Position numbers and translations under genes: made by a program | Shown here: positions 7,848 to 16,858 of the stretch, in pieces | Layout of the letters: each line of letters opens with the position of its first letter | How positions within the stretch are numbered: position 1 is the first letter of the stretch | Notes under the pieces: model-generated | Told to the model about the DNA's origin: nothing | Databases searched by the model: none | What the model saw: only the letters and a program-made list of their open reading frames with translations | Source of the DNA: DATKZH01 sp964475955 | GTDB taxonomy: Bacteria; Planctomycetota; Planctomycetia; Pirellulales; Thermoguttaceae | DNA length: 46,188 bases | NCBI GenBank assembly: GCA_964475955.1 | Contig: CAYYZY010000046.1 | Location: 1 to 46,188 of the forward strand | Reading direction: 5' to 3'

Positions 7848-10286
7848 ATGCCGACGAGAAAACGCCACGCGATTTGGGCCCTGGTACTGTCGTTGGTTGC
7901 CGGCGCGGCCTCCGCGGAATCGCCTCGGCTGCTGTTCGACCGTTCCGAAATCGACGCGCTGCGGCAACGGATTGCTCGGCCGGAATTCGCGCCGATCTGG
8001 GCCCGGATTCTCGCCGACGCCGAGGCCTACTGCGACCCGGCGTCGGACCGCTACGCGGATCCCGAGGATCCCTACCGGTTTCGCGACAGGCAGGAGCGCA
8101 TGAGCCAAGGGCGACACGATGCCCTCTGCGTGCACACGGTGGGCCGCAAGCTGACCGACCGCATGGAAGCGATCGGCTTCGCCTATCAGATCACCGGGCG
8201 GCGCGAGTTGGGCCGGCACGGCGCCGCGCTGCTTTCGGCATCGCTCGAGCGATACCCGGTGACCGACCCGATCGTCTCCAGAGGGTTCGCCGGCGGGCGC
8301 GGCGACGTGATGCGCGGCCTGGCCGTCGGGTACGACCTGCTCTCCGACTGCCTCGACGACCGGCAGCGCGAAGTCGTGGCCGCCGCCTGTGCCGACTACA
8401 TCGACTTCTTCGTCAAGGAGTTCAACGACCCGGACGTGTGGTGGTACGAAGTGCACAACTACAACGGCGTGAACGGCGGAGCCGCCGGCTGCCTGGCGCT
8501 GGCGTTGAGCGATGCCTATCCCGAGCGCGTCGACGCGTGGGTCGCCGAGTGCGTCAAAATCATCGAGCGGTGGCTGGCGGCCGGGTTCGACGAGGAGGGC
8601 GCCTACCTGGAAGGCGTGTCGTACTCGGGTTACGGGCTGGCGAACACCGTGCTGTTTGCCGCCGCGCTGGCGCGCAACGGAAAGGGTGACCTCTTCCGAC
8701 ACCCGACGTTCCGCAAGCTGCCCGAGTTCTACGCGCTCTCGCTGCTGCCGGGCGAGTCGGTCTACGACGCCCGAAACGACTCGCCGTACGCGGGAATGAA
8801 TATCTCGCTCTTGAAGCTGGCCGAGGCCCTCGACAGCGGGCTGTACCGATGGCTCTGGGACCGCACGGGGTCGGACCGCTCCTTCCTGCGGATCGTGTGG
8901 GACAACGACGTCGCGGCGGTCGATCCGGCGGCGGCCGGGGTCCCGCGCGCGAAGCACTTCCGCGGACGCGGCCTGTGCATCTGGCGAACCGGCTGGACCG
9001 ACCGCGACCTGATGTTCTCCATCGAGGCCGGGCCGTACTACCCCGTCACGCACAACCAGGCCGACAAAGGCCACTTCACGCTGTACGGACTGGGCCACCG
9101 CTGGGCGACCGATCCGGGCTACGCGAACGAGCACAAGCCCAACGGTCGAGGGCAGACGGTCGGCCATAGCTGCGTGCTCGTCGACGGCAAGGGGCAGGCC
9201 CTTTCCGGCGCGGGATGGGGCACCGACGGCACGATCGCACGCTTCGAGAACAACGACCGGTTCGGGTATGCCCTGGCCGACTGCACGGCGGCCTACAACC
9301 GAAACAACCGGGGGATGCCGGGCGCCGTGGTCGAGCACGCCCGGCGGCACGCGCTGTTCATCTACCCTCACCGGGACGCCCCGGCTTACGCCGTCGTCTT
9401 GGACGACGTCCGCAAAGACGCGCAGCCCCACGAGTTCACCTGGCAAATGATGTTTCCCGACGTGATGGAGGTGACGCTGGGCGAGGGCCGGGCCGTGTTC
9501 GCGCCGGTTTCGGCGTCGGGGAGCGCCTATGTCGACACCCCGGCCGATCTGCTCGACGGGGAAGCGCGCCGGCCGCGCCGCCCCGGTGCCTGCGTGCTCG
9601 ACTTCGCCGTCGATCAGCCGGGCCAGTACGTGGTGTGGGCCCGGGTGCGAACGTTGGCGCAAGCCCGGGGCAAGGCGGATTCGTTTTTCGTGCGCATGGA
9701 CGACGGCGACAAGGTCGCCTGGCACGCTTCCGCCGGCCGTACTTGGACTTGGGACAAGGTCAGCTCGGGCGTCGATCGCGCGCCCGTGGCTTACCGCCTG
9801 GACGCCGGGAAGCACCGGCTTGCGTTCGAAATGCGCGAGCCGGGGGCCCAGGTCGATTGCCTTCTGATCACGCGCCACCGCGAGATGGTTCCCTCGCTGC
9901 GCGGGGTCTCGGGCAATCCGCTCCTGCTGGAGGCGGAGGCCGGGGAGGTCGAATCGCCCATGCGGCTCGTGCGACCGCCTCAGCCCGGCACGCGAACGGT
10001 CGTGCGCGTGGACGCCCACCGGGAACTGGCGCTTGCGACCGACGTGTTCCGCCCGGAAGACTACCACGGGCGCGCCGCGTTCCCGCGGTTCCGGGCGACG
10101 ACGCAGGCGGTCAACCCGCGGTTCATCGCGGTCCTGTTGCCGCTGCCGGCGAAGACGAAGGAACCCGGAGTCCGTTTTGAGGCGGTTCCGGGAAAGCGGA
10201 TCGTCCGGATCGAGTGGCCGGCACACACGGATACCATCGTGTGGTCGGAGAGCGACGGCACGGCGACGCTGGTCGACGCGCCGTGA
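7848..10286 (+). CDS. Heparinase II/III-family polysaccharide lyase-like protein
   Basis: 812 residues from the ATG at 7848 (MPTRKRHAIW), preceded by AGAAGAGG. A signal peptide runs to about residue 24 (GAASAES). The N-terminal half is an alpha/alpha toroid (PRLLFDRSEIDALRQRI, DLLSDCLDD, WWYEVHNYNGVNGGAAG, GVSYSGYGL), the middle is the beta-sheet domain with THNQADKGHFTLYGLGHRW, where His and Tyr residues expected of this fold occur, and the C-terminal part contains a carbohydrate-binding-like section around YVVWARVRT. Such lyases cleave acidic polysaccharides by beta-elimination. The next gene follows after 73 bp on the same strand. The lyase fold is likely; the substrate is not known. Confidence 0.75.
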   Translation: MPTRKRHAIWALVLSLVAGAASAESPRLLFDRSEIDALRQRIARPEFAPIWARILADAEAYCDPASDRYADPEDPYRFRDRQERMSQGRHDALCVHTVGRKLTDRMEAIGFAYQITGRRELGRHGAALLSASLERYPVTDPIVSRGFAGGRGDVMRGLAVGYDLLSDCLDDRQREVVAAACADYIDFFVKEFNDPDVWWYEVHNYNGVNGGAAGCLALALSDAYPERVDAWVAECVKIIERWLAAGFDEEGAYLEGVSYSGYGLANTVLFAAALARNGKGDLFRHPTFRKLPEFYALSLLPGESVYDARNDSPYAGMNISLLKLAEALDSGLYRWLWDRTGSDRSFLRIVWDNDVAAVDPAAAGVPRAKHFRGRGLCIWRTGWTDRDLMFSIEAGPYYPVTHNQADKGHFTLYGLGHRWATDPGYANEHKPNGRGQTVGHSCVLVDGKGQALSGAGWGTDGTIARFENNDRFGYALADCTAAYNRNNRGMPGAVVEHARRHALFIYPHRDAPAYAVVLDDVRKDAQPHEFTWQMMFPDVMEVTLGEGRAVFAPVSASGSAYVDTPADLLDGEARRPRRPGACVLDFAVDQPGQYVVWARVRTLAQARGKADSFFVRMDDGDKVAWHASAGRTWTWDKVSSGVDRAPVAYRLDAGKHRLAFEMREPGAQVDCLLITRHREMVPSLRGVSGNPLLLEAEAGEVESPMRLVRPPQPGTRTVVRVDAHRELALATDVFRPEDYHGRAAFPRFRATTQAVNPRFIAVLLPLPAKTKEPGVRFEAVPGKRIVRIEWPAHTDTIVWSESDGTATLVDAP

Positions 10287-10359
10287 GGGGCCGCGAAAGT
10301 CGCAAATGTTCGGCTCGGAGAGACAAATGACCCACCTGGATTTAAGGAGTCCTGACATC

Positions 10360-12399
10360 ATGCGCCAGCTCATCACCGCACTGCTTCTGTTCGCGGCGAC
10401 GACCGCCGTGTCGGCGAAGGACGTGTACGTCTCGGGCGACGGCCACGACGGCAACGCCGGAACGCGCGAGCGGCCGTTCCGCTCGCTCCAGAAAGCCCTG
10501 GCGGCGATGCGCACCGGAGAGCCCGGCACGCTTTGGCTCGCCGAGGGGGAGTACCGGTTGGCCGACGGCCTTGCCCTGGAAGAGGGCGACGGCGGCACAC
10601 GGCAAGCTCCGCTCGTGATCCGCTCGGAGGTCCCGCACGCCGCACGCCTCACCGGTGCGAAGGAAGTCACCCGTTTCGAGCCGATCCGCCCGGATCGGGC
10701 CGCGAGCCTTGTCTCGGAAGAGGCGCGAAAGCACGTTCTGGTGGCCGACCTGAAGGCCCAGGGCTTCCCCGATCTGGCGAACCTGCCCGACGCGTTCCGC
10801 GCCGCGGGTTGCGAGGAAGTGATCTTCGGCGAGCTGCCCATGCAATCCGCACGCTGGCCGAACGAGGGCTTCGCCACGTTCACCGAGGTGCTCGACGCCG
10901 GCGCGTCGGCGCCCGTGCACTGGGTCACCCGTGAGGTCTATCGACCCGGCTCGTTTCGGTTTCCCAACGACCGGCCCGAGCGGTGGGATCTCTCGCGGGG
11001 CGTTTATCTGCACGGGTTCTGGTGTTACGACTGGTACGACGACGCGCTGCGCGTCGCAAGCTACGACGCCGATACCCGGGAGCTGCGTTTTGCGGCCAAG
11101 CACCCGTACGGGATCGGCAACCCGTGGAACAAGCAGTCGGAGCGGCGATTCTACGCGCTGCACGTGTTCGAGGAGCTCGATCGTCCCGGCGAGTACTACC
11201 TCGACCGCCGGGCGAACAAGCTGTACTTCTGGCCGCCCGGCGACATCGAGGAAACGCCCGTGCTCGTTTCGCTGTGTCGCGCCCCCCTGCTGGAGGCCAA
11301 GGGGGTCTCGAACCTGGTCCTACAAGACCTGGTCTTCGAGAACGGGTGCGGCTGGGCGGTCGAGATGTCGGGCTGTACGAACGGCAGGATCGAGAACTGC
11401 CTCGTCCGGAACATGGGGCTGGGCGGCATCCGCTGCTCGGGCGGGGCCGACAACCACGTGGTCCGATGCGAGGTGACGCGCGCCGGCTCTCGGGCGGTGG
11501 CGATGAGCGCGGGCGACCGCAAGTCGCTTACGCCGGGTGGTTGCTCGGTCGTGGGCAACCACCTGCATCATCTGGGCCGCCACGACTGGGGCGCCGGGCG
11601 CGGCGTCACGCTCGGCGGTTGCGGCAATCGCGTGGCCCATAACCTGATCCATCACTGTCCCACCGGCGCCGTTTCGTACGGCGGCAACGAGCACGTGCTG
11701 GAACTGAACGAGATCCACGACGTCTGCCTGATTTACGGCGACGTGGGGGTCTTTTACACGGGCCGCGACTGGTCGTCCCGCGGCAACGTCGTCCGCTGGA
11801 ACTACATCCACGACGTGGCGAACAACCGCGGCCACGGCTCCCAGGCGATCTACCTCGACGACTGCGACAGCGGCGACCTGGTCGTCGGGAACATCGTCTA
11901 CGGGGGGGCCGGCCGCGGCGTGCTGCTGGGCGGGGGCCGCGACAACACCATCCGGGGCAACCTGTTCTTCTTCCTCCCCAAAGGGATCCACGTCGACGCG
12001 CGCGGCCCGCGCGGCATCACGCTGGACAAGCCGGGCTCGTGGAACCTCAAGGCGAAGTGTGAGGCGGTCGGCTACCTCTCGCCGCTGTGGCGCAAGCGGT
12101 ATCCCAAGCTCGCCCGCGTTCTCGACGAGCAACCGCTCTTGCCTTTGGGCAACGTGATGCGCCACAACGTCTTCATCGGCTGCGACCAGCCCTGGGCCCT
12201 GCGCGATGAGGTCAAGGAGCAGTGGCTCACGCGCGAGAACAACGTCGAGTGGCCGGCGAGCGAGTTTCCGTTCCTTCCCCCAACGGCGAAGGCCGGCGCA
12301 CTCGATCTGACGAAACTGCCCGAAATCTGGAAGAAGGTCCCCGGCTTCGAGCCGATCCCCTACGAGAAGATCGGCCCGGCGGGACGGACCGGCGACTGA
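10360..12399 (+). CDS. Right-handed parallel beta-helix protein, exported
   Basis: 679 residues from the ATG at 10360, with TTAAGGAGTCC as ribosome-binding site. Signal peptide MRQLITALLLFAATTAVSA is followed by KDVYVSGDGHDGNAGT and RPFRSLQKAL, the usual opening of planctomycete beta-helix proteins. The core has PbH1-type turns: LVLQDLVFENGCGW, GRIENCLVRNMGLGG, NHVVRCEVTRAG, NVVRWNYIHDVANN and NTIRGNLFF. Related folds include pectate lyases and carbohydrate epimerases; the active site cannot be assigned here. It follows the heparinase-like gene and probably acts on the same polysaccharide. An open stretch of 38 codons continues in frame past its TGA stop. Confidence 0.8.
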   Translation: MRQLITALLLFAATTAVSAKDVYVSGDGHDGNAGTRERPFRSLQKALAAMRTGEPGTLWLAEGEYRLADGLALEEGDGGTRQAPLVIRSEVPHAARLTGAKEVTRFEPIRPDRAASLVSEEARKHVLVADLKAQGFPDLANLPDAFRAAGCEEVIFGELPMQSARWPNEGFATFTEVLDAGASAPVHWVTREVYRPGSFRFPNDRPERWDLSRGVYLHGFWCYDWYDDALRVASYDADTRELRFAAKHPYGIGNPWNKQSERRFYALHVFEELDRPGEYYLDRRANKLYFWPPGDIEETPVLVSLCRAPLLEAKGVSNLVLQDLVFENGCGWAVEMSGCTNGRIENCLVRNMGLGGIRCSGGADNHVVRCEVTRAGSRAVAMSAGDRKSLTPGGCSVVGNHLHHLGRHDWGAGRGVTLGGCGNRVAHNLIHHCPTGAVSYGGNEHVLELNEIHDVCLIYGDVGVFYTGRDWSSRGNVVRWNYIHDVANNRGHGSQAIYLDDCDSGDLVVGNIVYGGAGRGVLLGGGRDNTIRGNLFFFLPKGIHVDARGPRGITLDKPGSWNLKAKCEAVGYLSPLWRKRYPKLARVLDEQPLLPLGNVMRHNVFIGCDQPWALRDEVKEQWLTRENNVEWPASEFPFLPPTAKAGALDLTKLPEIWKKVPGFEPIPYEKIGPAGRTGD

Positions 12400-12516
12400 C
12401 AGGGTGCCCACCTGCCCTGGCTCGGCGTCGACGCCTCGGGCCGCGAGCCGAAAGCGTGGAGCCCCGATCATCGCGATGAGGACTTCGCCCGGGTCGAGTA
12501 CCTGCCGTACGAGTAA
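12400..12516 (+). pseudogene. In-frame coding-like tail after the beta-helix stop codon
   Basis: Right after the TGA at 12397-12399 the same frame reads QGAHLPWLGVDASGREPKAW and then SPDHRDEDFARVEYLPYE before a TAA at 12514. The composition looks like real protein, not random high-GC sequence, and could be the old C-terminus of the beta-helix protein cut by a premature stop, or the last exon-like piece of a deleted gene. No start codon or ribosome-binding site is present. Confidence 0.4.
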
Positions 12517-12558
12517 GGGACGAAGTTCCCGGGAGTGTTGTGGTTCGCTCCGCCAGCG

Positions 12559-12587
12559 GGCGTCTTTTCGCGGAGCGAAAAGCGACC
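12559..12587. repeat. Palindromic repeat, family B copy 1
   Basis: 29 bp identical to 16696-16724. The core CTTTTCGCGGAGCGAAAAG forms an 8-bp stem with a 3-base loop; a TCGCTCCGC segment just upstream could pair alternatively. It lies in the 12517-12745 gap before the aldo/keto reductase gene. Confidence 0.8.
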
Positions 12588-12690
12588 GTGGCGGCCGCGT
12601 CTTGCGAAACACGGCGGCCCGGCATGCGCAGCAAGACCTCGGCGTGTGGGTCCCGCGGCCCTTGGATCCGCCGCTCGCAGCCCATATCAT

Positions 12691-12730
12691 GGATGTCCAT
12701 CCGTGTCCATCTGCGTTCATCCGTGGTTCC
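12691..12730. repeat. Ten-base periodic repeat (four imperfect units)
   Basis: Successive units ATGGATGTCC, ATCCGTGTCC, ATCTGCGTTC and ATCCGTGGTT with exact 10-base spacing, ending 15 bp before the start of the aldo/keto reductase gene. Reverse-strand translation gives the RMNADGHG type of spurious peptide that I remember from many draft bacterial annotations, so it is probably a widespread non-coding repeat. Confidence 0.6.
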
Positions 12731-12745
12731 CTTCCCCCACCGACC

Positions 12746-13939
12746 ATGCTCTATCGACGATTCGGCCGAACCGAGCTGCGCATGCCCGCGTTCACCTGCG
12801 GGGGGATGCGGTTCCAGCACACGTGGGACGACGCGCCGCTTGCGGAGGTGCCGGCCGAGGGCCAGGCGAACGTCGAGGCGGTGGTGCGCCGGGCGCTGGA
12901 GCTGGGGATCAACCATTTTGAGACCTCGCGGGGCTACGGCACGTCGGAGCGGCAGCTTGGGCTGGTGCTGCCGAAGCTGGCGCGCGACGAGATCATCGTG
13001 CAGACGAAGCTCCCGCCGATGGCCGACGCCGACCGGTTCGTCGCCCGGTTCCACGAGTCGCTCCAGCGCATGCACCTGGATCGGCTCGACCTGATCGCCA
13101 TCCACGGGATCAACACGTACGAGCATCTCTGGTGGTCGATTCGGCCGGGCGGGTGCCTGGCGGCGGCCCGTCGCATGGTGGCCGAGGGGAAGGCGGGGCA
13201 CGTAGGCTTTTCCACCCATGGGCCGCTCGACCTGATCCTGGCCGCGATCGGGCACCGAGGCGACGGCGGCTTCGACTACGTCAACCTGCACTGGTACTAC
13301 ATCTTCCAGCAGAACCGGCAGGCCGTTGAGGCGGCCGCCCGGGCCGACATGGGCGTGTTCCTGATCAGCCCGTCCGACAAGGGCGGCATGCTCTACCGGC
13401 CGCCCGACAAGCTCGCCGACCTCTGCCGCCCGCTCCACCCGCTGGTGTTCAACTGCCTCTTCTGCCTCGCCCACCCGGAGGTCCACACGCTTGCCATCGG
13501 GGCGGCCCGGCCGAGCGATTTCGACCTCCAGCTCACCGCGCTCGGGCTCCTCGACCGGGCCGGCGAGCTGCTGCCGCCGATCGAAGCGCGGCTCGAGGGG
13601 GCGATGCGCGACGCGCTCGGCGCCCACGCGGCCAAGCGCTACGCCGAGGGCCTGCCTCCCTGGCACCGCACGCCGGGGTACGTCAACATGCCGGGCGTCC
13701 TCTGGATGCGTGCGATCGCCCTGGTCTACGGCCTGACCGAATACGCCCGGAAGCGCTACAACCTGCTCGGCGGCGGCATCGGCCACTGGCTCCCCGGCAT
13801 GAACGCCGGCGCGGTCGACCGGCTCGACCTCACCAAGGCGCTGGCCCACTCGCCCTTCAAGGACCGCGTCCCCGACTGGCTCCGCGAGGCCCACGCGATG
13901 CTCCACCGCGCGCCCGAGAAACGGTTGAGCGAAGGGTGA
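12746..13939 (+). CDS. Aldo/keto reductase family protein
   Basis: 397 residues from MLYRRFGRTE. It has the TIM-barrel AKR layout: GGMRFQ, LGINHFETSRGYGTSERQLG, DEIIVQTKLPP, DRLDLIAIHGIN, KAGHVGFSTHG and VGFSTHG-like strand ends. Of the usual Asp-Tyr-Lys-His tetrad, Tyr64, Lys88 and His120 are in place, but the Asp position in the typical DTA/DTS motif reads Glu59 (HFETS). The long C-terminal helical part (about 270-397) has no CX2CX2C ferredoxin motif, unlike many planctomycete relatives. There is no clear ribosome-binding site before the start, which is preceded by a pyrimidine/ten-base repeat. The next gene begins 38 bp downstream. Substrate unknown. Confidence 0.8.
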   Translation: MLYRRFGRTELRMPAFTCGGMRFQHTWDDAPLAEVPAEGQANVEAVVRRALELGINHFETSRGYGTSERQLGLVLPKLARDEIIVQTKLPPMADADRFVARFHESLQRMHLDRLDLIAIHGINTYEHLWWSIRPGGCLAAARRMVAEGKAGHVGFSTHGPLDLILAAIGHRGDGGFDYVNLHWYYIFQQNRQAVEAAARADMGVFLISPSDKGGMLYRPPDKLADLCRPLHPLVFNCLFCLAHPEVHTLAIGAARPSDFDLQLTALGLLDRAGELLPPIEARLEGAMRDALGAHAAKRYAEGLPPWHRTPGYVNMPGVLWMRAIALVYGLTEYARKRYNLLGGGIGHWLPGMNAGAVDRLDLTKALAHSPFKDRVPDWLREAHAMLHRAPEKRLSEG

Positions 13940-13977
13940 ACCAACGTCGCAAAAGCGCTCGCAACGGAGGCTCCGCC

Positions 13978-16669
13978 ATGCTTCATGCGTGCCCGTCACG
14001 AAACGTGCTGCACTATGCGCTCCTTACGGTAGCCGTCTTGCTGCTGTGCTCGCCGCGGGCAAGCAAAGCCGATGCGCCGGCAACCGGCCACGACCCGGGC
14101 CGGGCGCGGTCGATCCTCGAGGCTGCGGGCGTGCGCGGGGGGCTGATCGTGCAGATCGGGTGCGGGGACGGTCGGCTCACGGCCGCGCTGGCCGAGGCGG
14201 GGCCGTTCGTCGTCCACGGGCTGGAGGCCGACGGGGCCGGGGCCGCAAGCGCGCAGGAGCATCTCCTTTCGAGAGACCCGGGCGGCAAGGCGTGGGTCGA
14301 GCACTGGTCGGGCGGCGCGCTGCCCTATGCCGACAACCTGGTCAACCTGATCGTGGCCGAGGGGCCGGCTTCGGCGGCGCTCGACGAGGTCGTCCGCGTG
14401 CTCGTGCCGGGCGGCGCGGCGCTGGTGAAGGGCAGCGTGGATACGGGGCCGGCGGTTCGCGGGGAGACGACGGAAATCGGCGCCCAAACCTGGACGAAGA
14501 TCACCAAGCCCCGGCCGGAGACGATCGACGCCTGGTCGCACTTCCTCCACGACGCCTCGAACAACGCCGTCGCCCACGACTGCACCGTGGCCGCGCCGGG
14601 GCGGCTCCAGTGGATCGGCGGGCTCGGTGTGGAATACGAACACGACGTTGGTCATTTGCGGCGACGTCGTCCTCTCGGCCAACGCCAAGCAGCTCGTCGC
14701 GCTGGCCGTCTCGGACGGGCGCGAGCTGTGGAAGCTGCCCGGCGCGCGGGGGTGGGGCATCGCCAATCCGCCCGACCTGTTCGTCGCCGACGGCCTCGTG
14801 TGGTACGGGCGCCGGAACATCCACACCGAAAGCATCACCGGCTACGATCCGCACACCGGCGAGCCCGCGCGCACGGTCGAGCTGGGCGGGGTGATCACGC
14901 GCGGCCACCACGCACGGTGCTACCGCTCGAAGGCGACCGACGACTACCTGCTTCTGCCGAAGCGGGCGGTCGAGTTCATCGACCTCGAGGGCGGCCGGCA
15001 CTCGCGCCACAACTGGGTGCGCGGCGCGTGCCGCTACGGACTCCTTCCCTGCAACGGCCTCCTCTACAGCACGCCGCACCCCTGTTTCTGCTACGCGGGC
15101 GTCAAACTCGGCGGCTTCCTCGCCCTGGCCCCGCGCGAGGCCGAATCCCCCCAGCCAAGCGAGCAGCCCGATTCCACCCCGCGCCTCCAACACGGCCAAG
15201 CCGACTCCCCACCCCCTCCTCCCGACTCCCCTCTCCCGACTCCCCTCTCCCGACTCCCCGCTCCCGACTCCCCGCTCCCTTCTCCCTCCGACTGGCCCAT
15301 GTACCGGCACGACCCGAAACGGAGCGGGAGCACGGCGGCGGCCGTCGAGCCGGAAGTGCAAACGGCATGGCGAAGGCAGCTCGGCGGCAAACTGACGCAG
15401 CCGGTCGTCGTCGGCCCGCGCGTGTTCGTCGCCCGGCTGGATGCCGGCCAGGTCTGCTGCCTCGACGCGGCCACCGGCGAGCCGATCTGGGATTACGCGG
15501 CCGCCGGGCGCGTCGACTCGTCGCCGACCTGCCACCGGGGCCGGCTCCTGTTCGGCTCGGCCGACGGTTGGGTCTACTGCCTGCGCGCGGCCGACGGCGA
15601 GCTCGTCTGGCGGTTTCGGGCGGCGCGCAGTCCGCGGCGCGTGGTCGCCTTCGGGCAGGTCGAGTCGGCCTGGCCGGTGCACGGGAGCGTGCTCGTTCTG
15701 GACGACGTCGTCTACTGCACCGCGGGACGGTCGTCGTTCCTCGACGGCGGCATCGATCTCTACGGGCTCGACGTCACCACGGGCGAACCGCGTTACCACA
15801 CGCGGCTCGACGGGCCGTACCCCGATACCGGCCCAATCGACGAGAACGCGTACGCCATGGACGGATCGAAGACGGATATCCTGGTCACCAACGGCACGCT
15901 CCTCTACCTGTTCCACAACGCGTTCAACGTGCGTCTGGAGAAGCAGCCCGCGCCGATCCAGGGGGAGCTTGGAGTGAGGAACCTGGGGGTGCGCGAGTTC
16001 GGCGAGCACCTCTTCTCCAACGCCGGGTTCCTCGACGACGCGTGGTTCAATCGCAGCTACTGGATGCTCGGCGACCGGTGGCCGGCGTTCAACTTCGCCC
16101 ACCAGGCACCCAAGGCGGGGCAGTTGGTCGTCTTCGACGAGGACCACTGCTACTCCGTCAAGTGCTTCGCCCGCCGCAACCTCCTCAGCCCGCAGTTCTT
16201 TCCGGCCGGCGACGGCTATTTCCTGGTGGCCGATCCGGTCGCCACCCGGCCGGCGTTGGTCGCCGGGGACGGCAAAGAGGGGCCCGAGTACCTTCGCTGG
16301 CTGCCCCAGGCCGGCGAGCTTCAGACGTGCTGGAACCTGGGCGTCGGCTTCGCCCGGCCCGAGCCGCCCCTCTGGATGAACAACGTGCCGGTTCGGGTTC
16401 GGGCGATGGTCGGCACGGCCAAAGCGTTGTTTGCGGCCGGGCCGCCCGACGTCTGCGAGCCCGACGACCCGGCCGGCGCCCTCGAAGGGCGCAAAGGGGG
16501 CGTGCTGACGGCGCTCGACCCGGCCGGCGGCGCGAAGCGGTTCGAGTGCCGGCTCGACGCCCCGCCGGTATTCGACGGGCTCTCCGCGGCCCGGGGCCGG
16601 CTGTTCCTGTCGGCGGTCGACGGCAGCGTGACGTGCTTCGGGAGTTGCCAAGGATCGGACCAGGACTGA
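13978..16669 (+). pseudogene. Methyltransferase/PQQ-type beta-propeller gene, internally deleted and frameshifted
   Basis: Start at 13978 with CAACGGAGG upstream. Frame 1 gives a signal peptide (HYALLTVAVLLLCSPRA), then a SAM-methyltransferase-like half (ILEAAGVRGGLIVQIGCGDG, LPYADNLVNLIVAEG, VRVLVPGGAALVKG) and the joining segment WSHFLHDASNNAVAHD and RLQWIGG (to about 14620). The protein then goes on only in the +1 frame: SVWNTNTTLVICGDVVLSA, FVADGLVWYG, RGHHARCYRSKAT and HNWVRGACRYGLLPCNGLLY, followed by a second propeller (SDWPMYRHDPKRSG to SCQGSDQD, stop at 16667-16669). Relatives I recall have a further roughly 300 residues between RLQW and VWN, so a deletion with frame loss is more likely than a simple frameshift. 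The linker between propellers is built from a simple-sequence repeat. Confidence 0.75.
15201..15291 (+). repeat. Imperfect CTCCCGACTCCC tandem repeat inside a coding frame
   Basis: About seven units of a CCCGACTCCC-like motif with variable C/T spacers. In the propeller frame it encodes a Ser/Pro/Asp-rich linker (DSPLPTPLSRLPAPDSPLPS) just before SDWPMYRHDP, the usual start of the second propeller, so its length can vary without breaking a domain. Confidence 0.8.
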
Positions 16670-16695
16670 TGGTCGTTGTTCGCTCTCCGCGAACA

Positions 16696-16724
16696 GGCGT
16701 CTTTTCGCGGAGCGAAAAGCGACC
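16696..16724. repeat. Palindromic repeat, family B copy 2
   Basis: Identical over 29 bp to 12559-12587 and again preceded by TCGCTC and CCGC bases. It starts 27 bp after the propeller gene stop and is followed 42 bp later by a family A element. Confidence 0.8.
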
Positions 16725-16765
16725 ATTGCGACGGCTGTTGACGCGCCGTTGCCAAGGAGCCTGAC

Positions 16766-16814
16766 GCGGCCTCGCGGCCGCAACCAAGTAAGACGGAATG
16801 GCATTCCGTCCTAC
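16766..16814. repeat. Two-hairpin palindromic repeat, family A copy 2
   Basis: Hairpin 1 (16766-16781) pairs GCGGCC with GGCCGC around TCGC. Hairpin 2 (16788-16814) pairs GTAAGACGGAATG with CATTCCGTCCTAC with one mismatch. The spacer CAACCAA matches copy 1. Confidence 0.8.
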
Positions 16815-16858
16815 AGCCATGCGCGCGAGGCGCGCATCCGACCAAGAAAGAACCACCC

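Noticed and set aside
7644..10928. A 1094-codon open frame on the minus strand, opposite the heparinase-like gene
   Set aside because: Same reason: an antisense shadow in a high-GC region with low-complexity Arg/Gly/Val content.
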